64,000 bases of DNA from Bacteroidales bacterium (GTDB lineage: Bacteria > Bacteroidota > Bacteroidia > Bacteroidales > UBA3824), in assembly GCA_017535325.1 (NCBI GenBank), contig JAFXUC010000126.1:1-64000 (forward strand). The letters run 5' to 3'. Both the position numbers and the translations under genes were made by a program. Positions 32,442-41,923 of this stretch are shown here, piece by piece. The notes below the pieces were generated by a model that saw only the letters and a program-made list of their open reading frames with translations, was not told where the DNA came from and did not search any database. Each line of letters begins with the position of its first letter. The stretch's first letter is position 1.

Positions 32442-33632
32442 ATGATTCAAGAGACTAACAGACAGATGTTTATGCGATATGTCGCACAAACATCATTTGC
32501 GCCTTTGTCAGCAGAAATAGACAGAGCGGAAGGCGTTTTTATGTATACTCCCGACGGCAAAAAAATCATTGACACGGTATCGGGCATTTCGGTTTCAAAT
32601 GTCGGACACTGCAATCCGAAGGTTGTTCAGGCGGTAAAAGAACAAGCCGAAAAATATATGCACCTGATGGTTTACGGCGAGATGATTCAGTCGCCGCAGG
32701 TACAGTTGGCAAAACGTCTTACGGATGTTCTGCCTAAAAACTTAAACAACGTGTATTTTGTAAATTCGGGTTCGGAGGCAACGGACGGCTCTCTGAAACT
32801 CGCAAAACGCTTTACCGGCAGAAAAGAAATCATATCCTTCAAAAAAGCATATCACGGCAGCACAATCGGCGCGATGTCCATTTGGGGTTCTGACAAGTAC
32901 AACCGAGCCTACAAACCGCTTTTGCCTGGCGTTAAACGTCTTAATTTCAACAACATGCAGGATTTGGAGAAAATCACCGACAAGACTGCGTGCGTGATTA
33001 CGGAAGTGATTCAGAGCGAGGGCGGACTCAACATTCCCGACATTGAATGGGTAAAAGCCTTACGCAAACGCTGCGACGATACGGGTGCGCTTTTGATTTT
33101 TGACGAGGTTCAGATGGGCATGGGACGCACGGGCAAAATGTTCGGTTTTGAAAATTTCGGCGTTGCGCCCGACATCGTGAATTTGGCAAAGGCTTTGGGC
33201 GGCGGAATGCCAATCGGAGCGTTTGTAGCCGACAAAAAAATCATGGAGAGTTTTTGCGAGCCTGCGCTCGGACACATAACGACTTTCGGCGGACATCCGG
33301 TTTCGGCGGCAGCGGCTTTGGCATCGCTCAACTTTATCATCGACGAAAAACTTCCCGAAAAAGCCACTGCAAAAGGCGATTTTTTTGAAAGTCTCATAAA
33401 AGACCACCCGAAAGTAAAACGCACCTGGGGCATAGGACTTTTCAGGGGCATAGAAGTTGACAAAAAAGTTGATATGTGGAAATTTCTTCACAAGGCGTTG
33501 GAAAACGGCGTGTTGTCGGATTTGTTTATTTTCCGCGACCATGCGTTCAGATTTACGCCGCCGCTTACAATCACCAAAGAAGAAATCTCTTACGCGGTTG
33601 ACCTGCTGAAAAAGACGTTGGACGAAGTCTAA
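32442..33632 (+). CDS. Class-III PLP aminotransferase (acetylornithine-transaminase-like)
   Basis: 396 residues. Motifs of the class are complete: FVNSGSEATDGSLKLAKR, KKAYHGSTIGAMS, the cofactor Asp in LIFDEVQMGMGRTG, and the PLP lysine in NLAKALGGGMPIGAF. ALGHITTFGGHPVSAAA closes the site. Such enzymes move amino groups from omega-amino acids such as N-acetylornithine, ornithine, 4-aminobutyrate or succinyl-DAP; the exact substrate cannot be set from sequence alone. It is not with other arg genes: it is the last gene of the rho run, 7 bp from the convergent TrkA stop. Confidence 0.82.
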   Translation: MIQETNRQMFMRYVAQTSFAPLSAEIDRAEGVFMYTPDGKKIIDTVSGISVSNVGHCNPKVVQAVKEQAEKYMHLMVYGEMIQSPQVQLAKRLTDVLPKNLNNVYFVNSGSEATDGSLKLAKRFTGRKEIISFKKAYHGSTIGAMSIWGSDKYNRAYKPLLPGVKRLNFNNMQDLEKITDKTACVITEVIQSEGGLNIPDIEWVKALRKRCDDTGALLIFDEVQMGMGRTGKMFGFENFGVAPDIVNLAKALGGGMPIGAFVADKKIMESFCEPALGHITTFGGHPVSAAAALASLNFIIDEKLPEKATAKGDFFESLIKDHPKVKRTWGIGLFRGIEVDKKVDMWKFLHKALENGVLSDLFIFRDHAFRFTPPLTITKEEISYAVDLLKKTLDEV

Positions 33633-33639
33633 AATTTTT

Positions 33640-34335
33640 TTAGTCTTCGACAAACGCTTTTAAGTTTTTTGACAGTCCGAAAACCACCACGCTGTCGCCT
33701 GCCAAAAGCAGGGTGTCGGCTCTCGGATCCATAATTTTGCGCTCTTTAATGATTTTGCCGCGCCAGTTGGTGCGCTCTTCAAAACGCAAAATTGACAAAA
33801 TGTTAAGGTGGTATTTGCTGCGGAAATCCGAATCCTTTATCAACGTTCCGAAATACCGTTTCGGCAAATCCACTTCGGCAACTTTGTGCTGGTCAAAAAG
33901 GCTGTAAACTTCCTGCGCCCCCGCCAGAGAAAGCCGGTCGGTAAGCCTTTCGGCAGACTCCTCCTCCGGGTGGACGATTTCGATGTTGGAGTCTATCGCT
34001 TCCAAAACCCTCTGATGAGTGTCGTTTATCGCCCTGCAAATCAGACGTTTGGTATCGTCCATTTGGTGAAACGTCGCCGTAACGAGTATTGACTGTCCGA
34101 TGTCTTCGCCGATGGCAATGATTACGCAGTCGGCATCTTTCCAGACGGGAAGACCGGCTTTTATGGCGTTGACGTCCGTACAGTCGAGTTTTACGGACGA
34201 AGTTATTTTGTCTTTCAGGGCTTCGACCTTTTTGTCGGAAGTGTCCGCACCGTAGACCTCGCTGCCCGCGTTGGTCAGTTTTATAGCAAGAGACGACCCG
34301 AAATTTCCGAGTCCCACGATTATATATTTGTTCAT
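33640..34335 (-). CDS. K+ uptake regulatory subunit TrkA/KtrA family
   Basis: 231 residues, a single RCK unit. RCK_N Rossmann domain (1-125) with IIVGLGNFGSSLA and GADTSD (acidic residue at the end of strand two, favouring NAD(H) or ATP/ADP), then RCK_C (about 140-231) with KRYFGTLIKDSDFRSKYHLN and DSVVVFGL. It forms a cytoplasmic ring gating the membrane subunit encoded just upstream (33-bp gap). The single-RCK length fits KtrA rather than the two-unit E. coli TrkA. Confidence 0.9.
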   Translation of the reverse strand: MNKYIIVGLGNFGSSLAIKLTNAGSEVYGADTSDKKVEALKDKITSSVKLDCTDVNAIKAGLPVWKDADCVIIAIGEDIGQSILVTATFHQMDDTKRLICRAINDTHQRVLEAIDSNIEIVHPEEESAERLTDRLSLAGAQEVYSLFDQHKVAEVDLPKRYFGTLIKDSDFRSKYHLNILSILRFEERTNWRGKIIKERKIMDPRADTLLLAGDSVVVFGLSKNLKAFVED

Positions 34336-34368
34336 ACTTTTTATGTTGTCAAAAAAATTAAAAACCTT

Positions 34369-36204
34369 TTATCCGATGTACACCTGTTCTTTCGGATACA
34401 TATAATTTTGCGATTTGACGGGTGTGAAAAACGCCGCCACCAAAGTCAAAGCCCCTACCCTGCCGACGTACATCAAAAACGTCAGAACAAGTTTGCTCGA
34501 AGTTGACAATGAATCAGTTATGCCCATGCTGAGACCGCACGTGCAGTATGCCGAAACCGTTTCAAAAACTATACTTATAAAGTTTACTTTGTCGTTGTGC
34601 TCCTCAAAAACGGCAATCAGAAAACTGCCCGTAAAAATAAAAATCAGCGACACCATTATCACCGCAAAAGCCGTTCTGACGGTGCTGTTGGCGATTTTTC
34701 TGCGGAAAATTTCTATACGGTCTTTTCCCCGCAAAATCCCCGTTATCACCAAAAACGCCACGCCGAAAGTTGTCGTTTTTACGCCGCCGCCGGTCGAAAT
34801 AGGCGACGCGCCTACCCACATCTGAAAAATCAAAAGCATAACCGTCGGCAGCCGCATATCCGAAAGCGAAACATCGTTGAATCCCGCGCTCCTCGGCATT
34901 ACAGAATAATAAAATGAATCAACGAACTTTTCCCAAAAGGTTTCGTGAGCCTGCAACGTGTTTCCCCACTCAAAAAACATAAACGAGAGTGTGCCGAAAC
35001 AAAACATCGAAGTCGAAACAATCGCGGCAAGTTTGGTGTTGACATTAATCAACCTCGGCTCATAAATATAACGTTTTCTGTTGATAATCACACGTTTGAT
35101 ATTTACCAACTTGTGATACAGAAAATTCTGCAAATTTATCAGGACAGGAAACCCGACACCGCCAAGTATCGCCAAAACCGCAATCACAACCTTCAAATAA
35201 TAATTGTGAAAAATCGTCTCATCGGTCATGCTGCCCGGAATAGTCGTAAAACCGGCATTGCAAAACGCTGATATTGAATTATATACAGAAAATTTAAACT
35301 CGTCCGTAAAATTATTGAAAACCGAGTCGCGGATTGAAAAATAGATTGCCGTTGCGCCAAAAATTTCGATAGTAAAAGTATAAATGACAATCGTCAAAAC
35401 GATTTTCAGTGCCGAACCCATGCCCTGAGTGCCGACCATGTTTCCGAGCATTTCGTCCGCCTTGAAAGAACTCGTATCCTTGAAAAAATACGCAATAAAA
35501 CACGTAAAAGTCATAACGCCGAGACCGCCTATCTGCAAGAGCGTCAGAATGACAAGTTGACCGAGCGTTGTAAATTCCACGGCAGAATCCACACACTGCA
35601 AACCCGTTATGCTCGTTGCACTCGTCGCCATAAAAAGACAGTCAACAAACGGCAGTTTTTCGTGCGTAGCGTTAGGAAGTTTCAACAGACCCGCGCCGAT
35701 AAAAACCATCACGATAAAACTCAGCGCAAAAAGTGCCTGAGGCTTGATTTTTGCAACCAGAACTTTGAACGTCGTTTTGGAAACTTCGATGAAAAAAACC
35801 GCAAAAATAATCAGGTAAACCAAATCGGGACTTGTCAAAAACCTGTACACAATTCCGTGATAATCAACGGAATCAAAGACAAAATTGACGTTGAAAAGAT
35901 AGAAAACCATCATAATCAGGATCAAAACCTTTATGACGGATTCATAAATTTTTTTCCCGCGGTTTTTCAGGGAAGTCGGCATTTTTACCGAGAAAAAAAC
36001 AAAGTAGAAAAAGAGGTAAGCATAATATACTTTGTGTAAAACATGCGTATCCACATCGCCGCCCAAAAAACCTATTTCATAAACAGCCACGAAAAAAATG
36101 ACAATCGAGGTGTAAAACAGCACGTTGTCAATTATCGCCCTCAGTTTTGACTGTTTGTATTCCGAGAGACCGTTTTTCCATATCTGTTTAATTGTGTTAA
36201 TCAC
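34369..36204 (-). CDS. TrkH/KtrB-family potassium uptake membrane subunit
   Basis: 611 residues with about 12 helices; the extra N-terminal ~150 residues (about four helices) are added before the conserved core, as in Bacteroidota TrkH proteins. Filter loops are visible: ATSATSITGLQCVDSA, ISAFCNAGFTTIPGS, VMPRSAGFNDVSLS and VSAYCTCGLSMGI, each with the pore glycine. It takes up K+ or Na+/K+. The start ATG overlaps the stop of the gene before it (ATGA), so the thioredoxin-like gene and trkH are translationally coupled. Confidence 0.92.
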   Translation of the reverse strand: MINTIKQIWKNGLSEYKQSKLRAIIDNVLFYTSIVIFFVAVYEIGFLGGDVDTHVLHKVYYAYLFFYFVFFSVKMPTSLKNRGKKIYESVIKVLILIMMVFYLFNVNFVFDSVDYHGIVYRFLTSPDLVYLIIFAVFFIEVSKTTFKVLVAKIKPQALFALSFIVMVFIGAGLLKLPNATHEKLPFVDCLFMATSATSITGLQCVDSAVEFTTLGQLVILTLLQIGGLGVMTFTCFIAYFFKDTSSFKADEMLGNMVGTQGMGSALKIVLTIVIYTFTIEIFGATAIYFSIRDSVFNNFTDEFKFSVYNSISAFCNAGFTTIPGSMTDETIFHNYYLKVVIAVLAILGGVGFPVLINLQNFLYHKLVNIKRVIINRKRYIYEPRLINVNTKLAAIVSTSMFCFGTLSFMFFEWGNTLQAHETFWEKFVDSFYYSVMPRSAGFNDVSLSDMRLPTVMLLIFQMWVGASPISTGGGVKTTTFGVAFLVITGILRGKDRIEIFRRKIANSTVRTAFAVIMVSLIFIFTGSFLIAVFEEHNDKVNFISIVFETVSAYCTCGLSMGITDSLSTSSKLVLTFLMYVGRVGALTLVAAFFTPVKSQNYMYPKEQVYIG

Positions 36205-37649
36205 TTAATTCCCTGATTTTCACGATGTTGTTTACGGTATTGATCGTTTTTCCAGTTGCGGTAAAGAGCGGAAAACTTTGACGGAAAATCCTCCTGAGGC
36301 GAAGGTGCCGGATTCATCACAAGGTTGCCCTCCGGATTTACAAGATAATACACCGGATAAGCCCTGACATCGTAGGTTTTAAGCAACTGATTGTCAAAGC
36401 CGTACCAAAGAAATTTCCACTTTATTTCCTTGTCGGAATCCAAGAATTTTTTCATGTCGTCCTTGTTTTGAGAAACAAAAACCGTAACGATTTCCATCAT
36501 CTCAGGCGGCACTTCCTTATAAATCTGCTTCAAGAGTTCCAAATCAGCATTTGCAGTATAACTGTTTGGATTATAAAACGTTAAATATACAAATTTTCCG
36601 GAAGATTTTTCTAAATAATATTCCTCACCGTTAACATCTTTCAAGATAATCTGCGGCGGAGGAAATCCGCAAAGCAAAGTCGTAAATTTTTTTGAAAGCG
36701 TTGCGGCAATTTTTTTGAACTGCTTGTCTTTCAATGCAGACGTCATAGAATCCGCAACGGCAACAAGATTTTCTTTCGGGAAATTGCCGGCATAGTACGC
36801 ATCTTTGAGACCTTTTAGGATAAGATAGTCCGCAAACTTCTCGTCTCCGACCCTCGGCTCGGCTAACATTTTCTGTTTCAAAGTGTTATAACTTTTATCA
36901 TAAACGCCTTGATACAAATCTTTTACCATGATTGCGGAAGTTTTGCCGGAAGTAAAAACGTTTGAAAAAAACTCGTCAAAAAGTTCCGCATACGCAGGAT
37001 TGTTCATCAGCGGCTGCTTTCCCGTAAAAAGTTCGCTGACAATATCATTCTTGTTTCTGTGATAAGCGGAGTAGTCAAGCAGCGCGAAACGATATTTCTG
37101 ATAATCAAGAAAAAACTGATTTTTAGCCGTAAATTTCTCTCTGACAGCATTTTCCATGCTGTCGGTTGCAGCCTTTGAAACGCCTCTCGTGTTATAAAAA
37201 ACTTTCGCCATCGCAGAATTGAAATATTTTTCAAATTCGGGAATAAGTGTGTTCAAATCTTCCTTGCCTGAATTAACGGTTTTAACATAAAACTCCGTTT
37301 TCTTGAAATACGGATTCAGTTTGTCTTCAAGCGTAATCTGCTGTTTTTCAGGCAGTACGATTTCTTCTTTAACGTTAGGTTGAAGAAAAATCCGCCCATT
37401 GAAAACGGTCAAATCAATATAAGCGGGCATAATTTCAGAAACTCTGCCCGTAAAAGAAAAATTTCCGTTTTTGTCTACCGCCGCCGTCGCTATAAGTGAT
37501 TCACTGTTAGTGATATAGTCGTCTATAACGTATAATTTCAGCGTGTCGCCGGCGTATGTTTTTGCATTGCCGGATATAGTAAAACTTTGCGATACAGCAG
37601 CAAACGGCAATGCAGCAGAAAGTATAATTAAAAATAACTTTTTGAACAT
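36201..37649 (-). CDS. Exported thioredoxin-fold protein with DUF4369-like N-terminus, CxxC lost
   Basis: 482 residues from the ATG at 37649; a GTG 12 bp upstream is in frame but less likely. Signal peptide (about 1-20, ending AVSQ), a beta domain like DUF4369 (about 22-110), a helical middle, and a TlpA/thioredoxin fold at about 330-465 (GKFVYLTFYNP, LKTYDVRAYPVYYLVNPEGN with the cis-Pro). The spot for WCxxC reads NPNSYTA, so disulfide exchange is impossible. A role as binding or scaffold protein is likelier. It is coupled to trkH downstream and starts 1 bp after the FHA gene. Confidence 0.78.
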   Translation of the reverse strand: MFKKLFLIILSAALPFAAVSQSFTISGNAKTYAGDTLKLYVIDDYITNSESLIATAAVDKNGNFSFTGRVSEIMPAYIDLTVFNGRIFLQPNVKEEIVLPEKQQITLEDKLNPYFKKTEFYVKTVNSGKEDLNTLIPEFEKYFNSAMAKVFYNTRGVSKAATDSMENAVREKFTAKNQFFLDYQKYRFALLDYSAYHRNKNDIVSELFTGKQPLMNNPAYAELFDEFFSNVFTSGKTSAIMVKDLYQGVYDKSYNTLKQKMLAEPRVGDEKFADYLILKGLKDAYYAGNFPKENLVAVADSMTSALKDKQFKKIAATLSKKFTTLLCGFPPPQIILKDVNGEEYYLEKSSGKFVYLTFYNPNSYTANADLELLKQIYKEVPPEMMEIVTVFVSQNKDDMKKFLDSDKEIKWKFLWYGFDNQLLKTYDVRAYPVYYLVNPEGNLVMNPAPSPQEDFPSKFSALYRNWKNDQYRKQHRENQGIK

Positions 37650-37650
37650 T

Positions 37651-38118
37651 TTAACATACACGTTTTCTTAAAATTGCAGCCGAATTTGTGATTTCGACGG
37701 TCTGAACAAACCCAAGTTTCGAGGTCAGTTTTACGGCGTCTTCCACATCAACAGCGGCTTTTGCACTTTGGAGCACAAACTTTGTAATTCCGACCTGAAT
37801 CGTGTCGCCGTCACTTAATTTTACGGGTTTTTCGTCAAGCCTTTCGGGACTGCCGTTAATAAAAGTGCCGTTAAGACTCGGTTTGCCGAGAAGTTCCGTG
37901 TTGTCGGCTATAATATACTCATAATCAAGATTTTCCTTTCTTTTTACCACAAGCATTGCGTGGTTTCTGCTGACATAAATATCGTTTTCAACAGGAACGT
38001 CAGGCGCATTGCTGACAGTTTTTCTGCCGATTCTGTTTTTGCCCTCTTTGAGAGCGTAAGTCTTTGGCTCACAGCCTTCTGTATGAAGTACGAGCCAGCC
38101 TGCGGGAGTGTTTTCCAT
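37651..38118 (-). CDS. FHA-domain protein
   Basis: 155 residues, cytoplasmic. A forkhead-associated domain fills about 10-115: NRIGRKTVSN, SRNHAMLVV, and SLNGTFINGSPERL with the phosphothreonine-contacting Arg, Ser and Asn. The last ~40 residues (VEDAVKLTSKLGF...) are unassigned. FHA domains bind phosphothreonine, which implies a Ser/Thr kinase somewhere in the cell; the window has a PP2C-type phosphatase (51061) but no kinase. First gene of the FHA - thioredoxin-like - trkH - trkA run, suggesting phosphosignal input to K+ uptake. No full -7 box is seen; TAATTTTA near 38132 comes close. Confidence 0.85.
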   Translation of the reverse strand: MENTPAGWLVLHTEGCEPKTYALKEGKNRIGRKTVSNAPDVPVENDIYVSRNHAMLVVKRKENLDYEYIIADNTELLGKPSLNGTFINGSPERLDEKPVKLSDGDTIQVGITKFVLQSAKAAVDVEDAVKLTSKLGFVQTVEITNSAAILRKRVC

Positions 38119-38160
38119 AGTGTTTTAAACGTAAAATTATTGGCTAAGATAAAGAGTTTT

Positions 38161-38191
38161 TTTGAAAAAACAAAATTTTCATGTAAATTTG
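38161..38191 (+). promoter_or_regulatory. Promoter of the secreted protease gene
   Basis: TTTG at 38161-38164, 19-bp spacer, TAAATTTG at 38184-38191: full consensus. It rules out the upstream ATG at 38162 and supports the start at 38213. Confidence 0.8.
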
Positions 38192-38212
38192 CACAAAGAA
38201 AAACACACAAAA

Positions 38213-40585
38213 ATGAAAAAATTAATATTAACGTTAATTTCGACAATGTTTTTTGCCACCGCCGCACTCCCGCAAATCAGCACAATAAGTGTTGATGCTC
38301 CCGCAGAAAAGCCCGCAACAAACAACGCCGACGGCAGATTTTGCTTTGCAAAAGTTTTGGAAACTAACATAGATTTTTTAAGCAACGCAACAAAATTTTC
38401 CTCGCAAAGTACTGACATATACAAACTTATAGTCTGTTCCAAAAACGCTTATTCGTTGGGATTTTGTTTTACGGATTTGTTTTTGGAGACCGGCGCGGAA
38501 TTGTTTGTCTACAACGCCGATTCGTCATCGTATATAGAGCCTATAACACTAAACCACAGCACGTTACGCACTTCACAAATTTCCGGCGACAGCATTGTTA
38601 TAGAACTGCGCACAGAGAAAAACTCTGAGCCGAAAACCTTCAAAATCAAAAAAGTTTATTACGATTTTTGGGGCATAACAGGCATAAAAAACACGCTTCT
38701 GAAAATCCGCAGCAACAACGCCTCATGCAGCAGCGAAGTTGACATCAACTGCGACGAAGGTCTTGATTATCAAGACATAAAACACGCCGTTTTGAGATAT
38801 ACTTTTGAGGAAGACAACATGCTTTATATGTGTACGGGAACGCTGATAAACAATTATCAAAACGACGGCACGCCATACATGCTGACGGCGGCGCACTGTG
38901 TCTGCTCCGACAAAATTGCTGAAACGGTGATTACATATTTCAATTACGAAAAAATTTCATGCGAAAGCAGACAAGAAGCCGCCTGCAAGACGATAGAAGG
39001 CGCGAGCCTTGTTGCGACCGCCCCGAAAACCATGTACACGCCCTCATTCGGCAGACGGTTTGAAGTGCCGGAAATGGATTTTTCGCTTTTGAAACTTTCC
39101 ACAGTTCCGACAGCCGATTATGAGCCGTACTACGCGGGCTTTACCGTCAGCGAAGACGAAGGTCTCGAAAAAGTTGCCTGCATACATCACCCAAACGGCG
39201 ATTACAAAAAAATATCTGTCTCAAAATCAGAGCCTTACGTTGACACTTATCCAAACGAAGACGACGAGACAAACTACGACATAAACTGTCACTGGCACAT
39301 TGCGCAATGGGCTGTCGGAACTACGGAAACAGGCTCGTCAGGCTCTGCGCTGCTAAACTCCTCAAAAAAGATAATCGGCATATTATCAGGCGGTTATGCA
39401 AGTTGCTCCGACCCTGTAAACGATTATTTTCAAATGTTTTCCAAGGCGTGGGACAGTTTTCCGAACAAAGAAAACCAACTGAAATACTGGCTCGCAGGCG
39501 GTTCTGAAATTACCCAAACCGACGCATACGACCCGTATAACATCACCACAAATTACAGAAAATCAGAGATTTCCGGCACTGTCAACAATGACACTACTAT
39601 TGTAACACTCTCCTGGCAAACTGCCAAAACAAGCAGTTTTGAAAGCGGTTTTGAGGATTTTGAAAAAACCGAAGACATAGAAAACGTTTTTTTGGCAAAC
39701 GTCAACCTCAATGGTCAAAACACGGCGTGGACTTTACAAAACGGTGATTTTCAAGCGTTTGAAGGCGACAAATGTGCGGCAAGTTTTACCCCGTCAGACA
39801 GAGCGACAAACGACTATCTCACTCTGCCGAAAGTATCGGTTTCGACCTCTGAAACTCTTACTTTTGCGGCAAAATCCGTCGGCGGAATTTCCACATTGCG
39901 TCTCGCTCAAAACACAAAACCAAGCCGCTACCAAACCATCGAAGACATTTCAGTCCCTGAGGAATGGACAGAGTACAGTTTTCCGCTCAAAGACTACGTT
40001 GGAAAAGTTATTTACCTGAATTTCAACAATATAACACCGGCAAACAACTCCACCGCACTCTTATTGGACAATATCAAAATAGACAAAGACAAAAGTTATT
40101 ATCCCGACGAAGAATTAACAGGCTACCGTCTTTACTGCAACAACAAATTAGTAAAGGAATTTACTGATACTCAGACCACTACATATAATTACGAAGTAAA
40201 AAAAGAGACCTCGTATACATTTTACGTCTTAAACGTTTATCCAGACGGCAAAACCTCCGGCATCGGAAACACCGTAACGTTTGATTTCAGGACACAAAAA
40301 GAAACGCCTGTTTCAGACTTAACACCTCAGAATCAAGACATTGTAAACGTTTTGTATCCAAATCCCGCCACGGAAAAAATCAGTTTCAAAAGCAGCAAAA
40401 ATTTTCAAAACGCTACGGTGGAAATCATAAATTCTACCGGCATAACTGTCGTTTTTGCCAAAATCGGAGAGTTAACCGCCGGAACGCCATACGAAATCTC
40501 TGTCAACGGCTTAAAATCAGGCGTTTACATTTTCAGAATTACCGACAAAAACAACAAAATAACTAAAAAATTCGTGGTGAAATAA
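38213..40585 (+). CDS. Secreted trypsin-like serine protease with T9SS sorting domain
   Basis: 790 residues from the ATG at 38213. Signal peptide to about 20, a propeptide-like region, and a chymotrypsin-fold protease resembling lysyl endopeptidases: His228 (LTAAHC), Asp289 (EMDFSLLKL), Ser376 (GSSG). Many cysteines in the catalytic part suggest disulfides. A jelly-roll like cleaved-adhesin/choice-of-anchor modules (about 470-640, with FESGFEDFE and AWTLQNGDF), a fibronectin-like stretch (about 640-710) and a type A T9SS tail (about 720-790: VLYPNPATEKISFKS ... GVYIFRITDKNNK) follow. A gingipain-like surface or released protease by architecture, not by catalytic type. Confidence 0.87.
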   Translation: MKKLILTLISTMFFATAALPQISTISVDAPAEKPATNNADGRFCFAKVLETNIDFLSNATKFSSQSTDIYKLIVCSKNAYSLGFCFTDLFLETGAELFVYNADSSSYIEPITLNHSTLRTSQISGDSIVIELRTEKNSEPKTFKIKKVYYDFWGITGIKNTLLKIRSNNASCSSEVDINCDEGLDYQDIKHAVLRYTFEEDNMLYMCTGTLINNYQNDGTPYMLTAAHCVCSDKIAETVITYFNYEKISCESRQEAACKTIEGASLVATAPKTMYTPSFGRRFEVPEMDFSLLKLSTVPTADYEPYYAGFTVSEDEGLEKVACIHHPNGDYKKISVSKSEPYVDTYPNEDDETNYDINCHWHIAQWAVGTTETGSSGSALLNSSKKIIGILSGGYASCSDPVNDYFQMFSKAWDSFPNKENQLKYWLAGGSEITQTDAYDPYNITTNYRKSEISGTVNNDTTIVTLSWQTAKTSSFESGFEDFEKTEDIENVFLANVNLNGQNTAWTLQNGDFQAFEGDKCAASFTPSDRATNDYLTLPKVSVSTSETLTFAAKSVGGISTLRLAQNTKPSRYQTIEDISVPEEWTEYSFPLKDYVGKVIYLNFNNITPANNSTALLLDNIKIDKDKSYYPDEELTGYRLYCNNKLVKEFTDTQTTTYNYEVKKETSYTFYVLNVYPDGKTSGIGNTVTFDFRTQKETPVSDLTPQNQDIVNVLYPNPATEKISFKSSKNFQNATVEIINSTGITVVFAKIGELTAGTPYEISVNGLKSGVYIFRITDKNNKITKKFVVK

Positions 40586-40589
40586 TGTC

Positions 40590-41867
40590 TTAAATTCTTT
40601 CGCCGACCAAAACGTCATTTTCTAATTTTACGATTTTGACGGGATAAAATTCGTTTGAGGTTACCCCGTCAGACATTTTCATTTTTATGCGGACGTAATT
40701 TTCACCGTAGCCGTATATAAAGCCGTCATTTTCAATGGTTTCGGTAAGCAGTGTCTGAGTTTTTCCGACCATTGACAGCAGATATTTTTCCGACAATTCT
40801 TCGGACAAATCGCGGAGAATTTTTGAACGTTTGTTTTTGATTTTTTCGTCAATCTGACCCGCCATTGCATCGGCTTTTGTACCGCTGCGGCGCGAATATT
40901 TAAAAGCGTGAACATGTCCGAAACCGATTTTTTTTGCGACTTCCAACGTGTCGGCAAAATCTTCGTCCGTCTCGCCCGGCAAACCCACAATAATATCCGT
41001 CGTAAAATTAAAATCAGGGATTATTTTTCTGAATTTTTCCACTATTTCCAAAAATTCTTCCTTCGTGTAATGACGGTGCATACGTTTTAGGACATCGTTG
41101 CTGCCCGATTGAAGACAAAGATGGATATGCGGGGTAAGTTTCTGATTTTTAAAGAGTTCTATAAAACCGTCAGAAAAATCGTCCGGCTCAATAGATGCAA
41201 TCCTGAGACGGAAATCCTTGTCAATTTCCAAAATCTGTTTAATCAAATCCTCAAAACCGATGCCGTTAAAATTATATTTTGAAATGTTGACGCCGGTCAG
41301 AACAATCTCTTTGAAACCGTATTCAAGTTCGGTTTTGATATTGTTCAAAATGTCTTCCGCCGGTCTTGAAACAGCCCTTCCTCGCACGTATGGCACGATA
41401 CAATAACTGCAAAAATTGTTGCAACCGTCCTGAATTTTCACGATGGAGCGCGTGTGGAAAGTCTCTTTTGCCGCCTCAAAACCGAAAACATCGCCGTCAA
41501 ATTTTTCAACATCAGAAAATTCACCGCTGAGATGAGCCTCCACGATGTCAAAAATGCGGTTTTTGTGCTTGTTGTCAACAACAATTACATTTGTTTTGTC
41601 TGAGAAATATTTTTGGGCGTATTGCTCTGCCATACAGCCTGTTACAATCACAAGCGAACCTTTCCGGATGGCGCGGTTTATGTATTCGCGGCTTTTTTTG
41701 TCCGACTGGTTGGTGATTGTGCAGGTGTTAATCACAAAAATCTCCGCATTGGAGTTTTCAAAATCGCCGTCGGTTACAAAGCCCTTTTCGCGAAACTTCG
41801 ATGCAAGAGCGTCGGTTTCGTAAAGATTCAAACGGCAGCCGAGGGTTTTAAAAGAGATGGTTTTCAT
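40590..41867 (-). CDS. mtaB: tRNA t6A37 methylthiotransferase MtaB
   Basis: 425 residues. It adds a methylthio group to t6A37 of tRNAs that read ANN codons. The N-terminal UPF0004 domain binds one 4Fe-4S cluster with Cys11 (TLGCRLN), Cys49 (NTCTITNQSD) and Cys78; the radical-SAM core has Cys149, Cys153 and Cys156 (CNNFCSYC) followed by IVPYVRGRAVSR; a TRAM domain ends the protein. NTCT-I-T-N-Q-S-D is diagnostic of MtaB against MiaB. It converges with the protease gene (4-bp gap). Confidence 0.93.
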   Translation of the reverse strand: MKTISFKTLGCRLNLYETDALASKFREKGFVTDGDFENSNAEIFVINTCTITNQSDKKSREYINRAIRKGSLVIVTGCMAEQYAQKYFSDKTNVIVVDNKHKNRIFDIVEAHLSGEFSDVEKFDGDVFGFEAAKETFHTRSIVKIQDGCNNFCSYCIVPYVRGRAVSRPAEDILNNIKTELEYGFKEIVLTGVNISKYNFNGIGFEDLIKQILEIDKDFRLRIASIEPDDFSDGFIELFKNQKLTPHIHLCLQSGSNDVLKRMHRHYTKEEFLEIVEKFRKIIPDFNFTTDIIVGLPGETDEDFADTLEVAKKIGFGHVHAFKYSRRSGTKADAMAGQIDEKIKNKRSKILRDLSEELSEKYLLSMVGKTQTLLTETIENDGFIYGYGENYVRIKMKMSDGVTSNEFYPVKIVKLENDVLVGERI

Positions 41868-41884
41868 CGCGAAAAAATTTTTTG

Positions 41885-41915
41885 CAAAAGTAGCAAAAAA
41901 TTTTCACACGACAAA
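41885..41915 (-). promoter_or_regulatory. mtaB promoter
   Basis: On the minus strand: TTTG (41912-41915), 19-bp spacer, TACTTTTG (41885-41892), 18 bp before the ATG. Full consensus. The -33 box is just past the end of the upstream gene at 41924. Confidence 0.8.
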
Positions 41916-41923
41916 ACTGCGGA

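Noticed and set aside
38162-38212. Upstream ATG of the T9SS protease
   Set aside because: It overlaps the promoter and precedes the signal peptide with charged residues.
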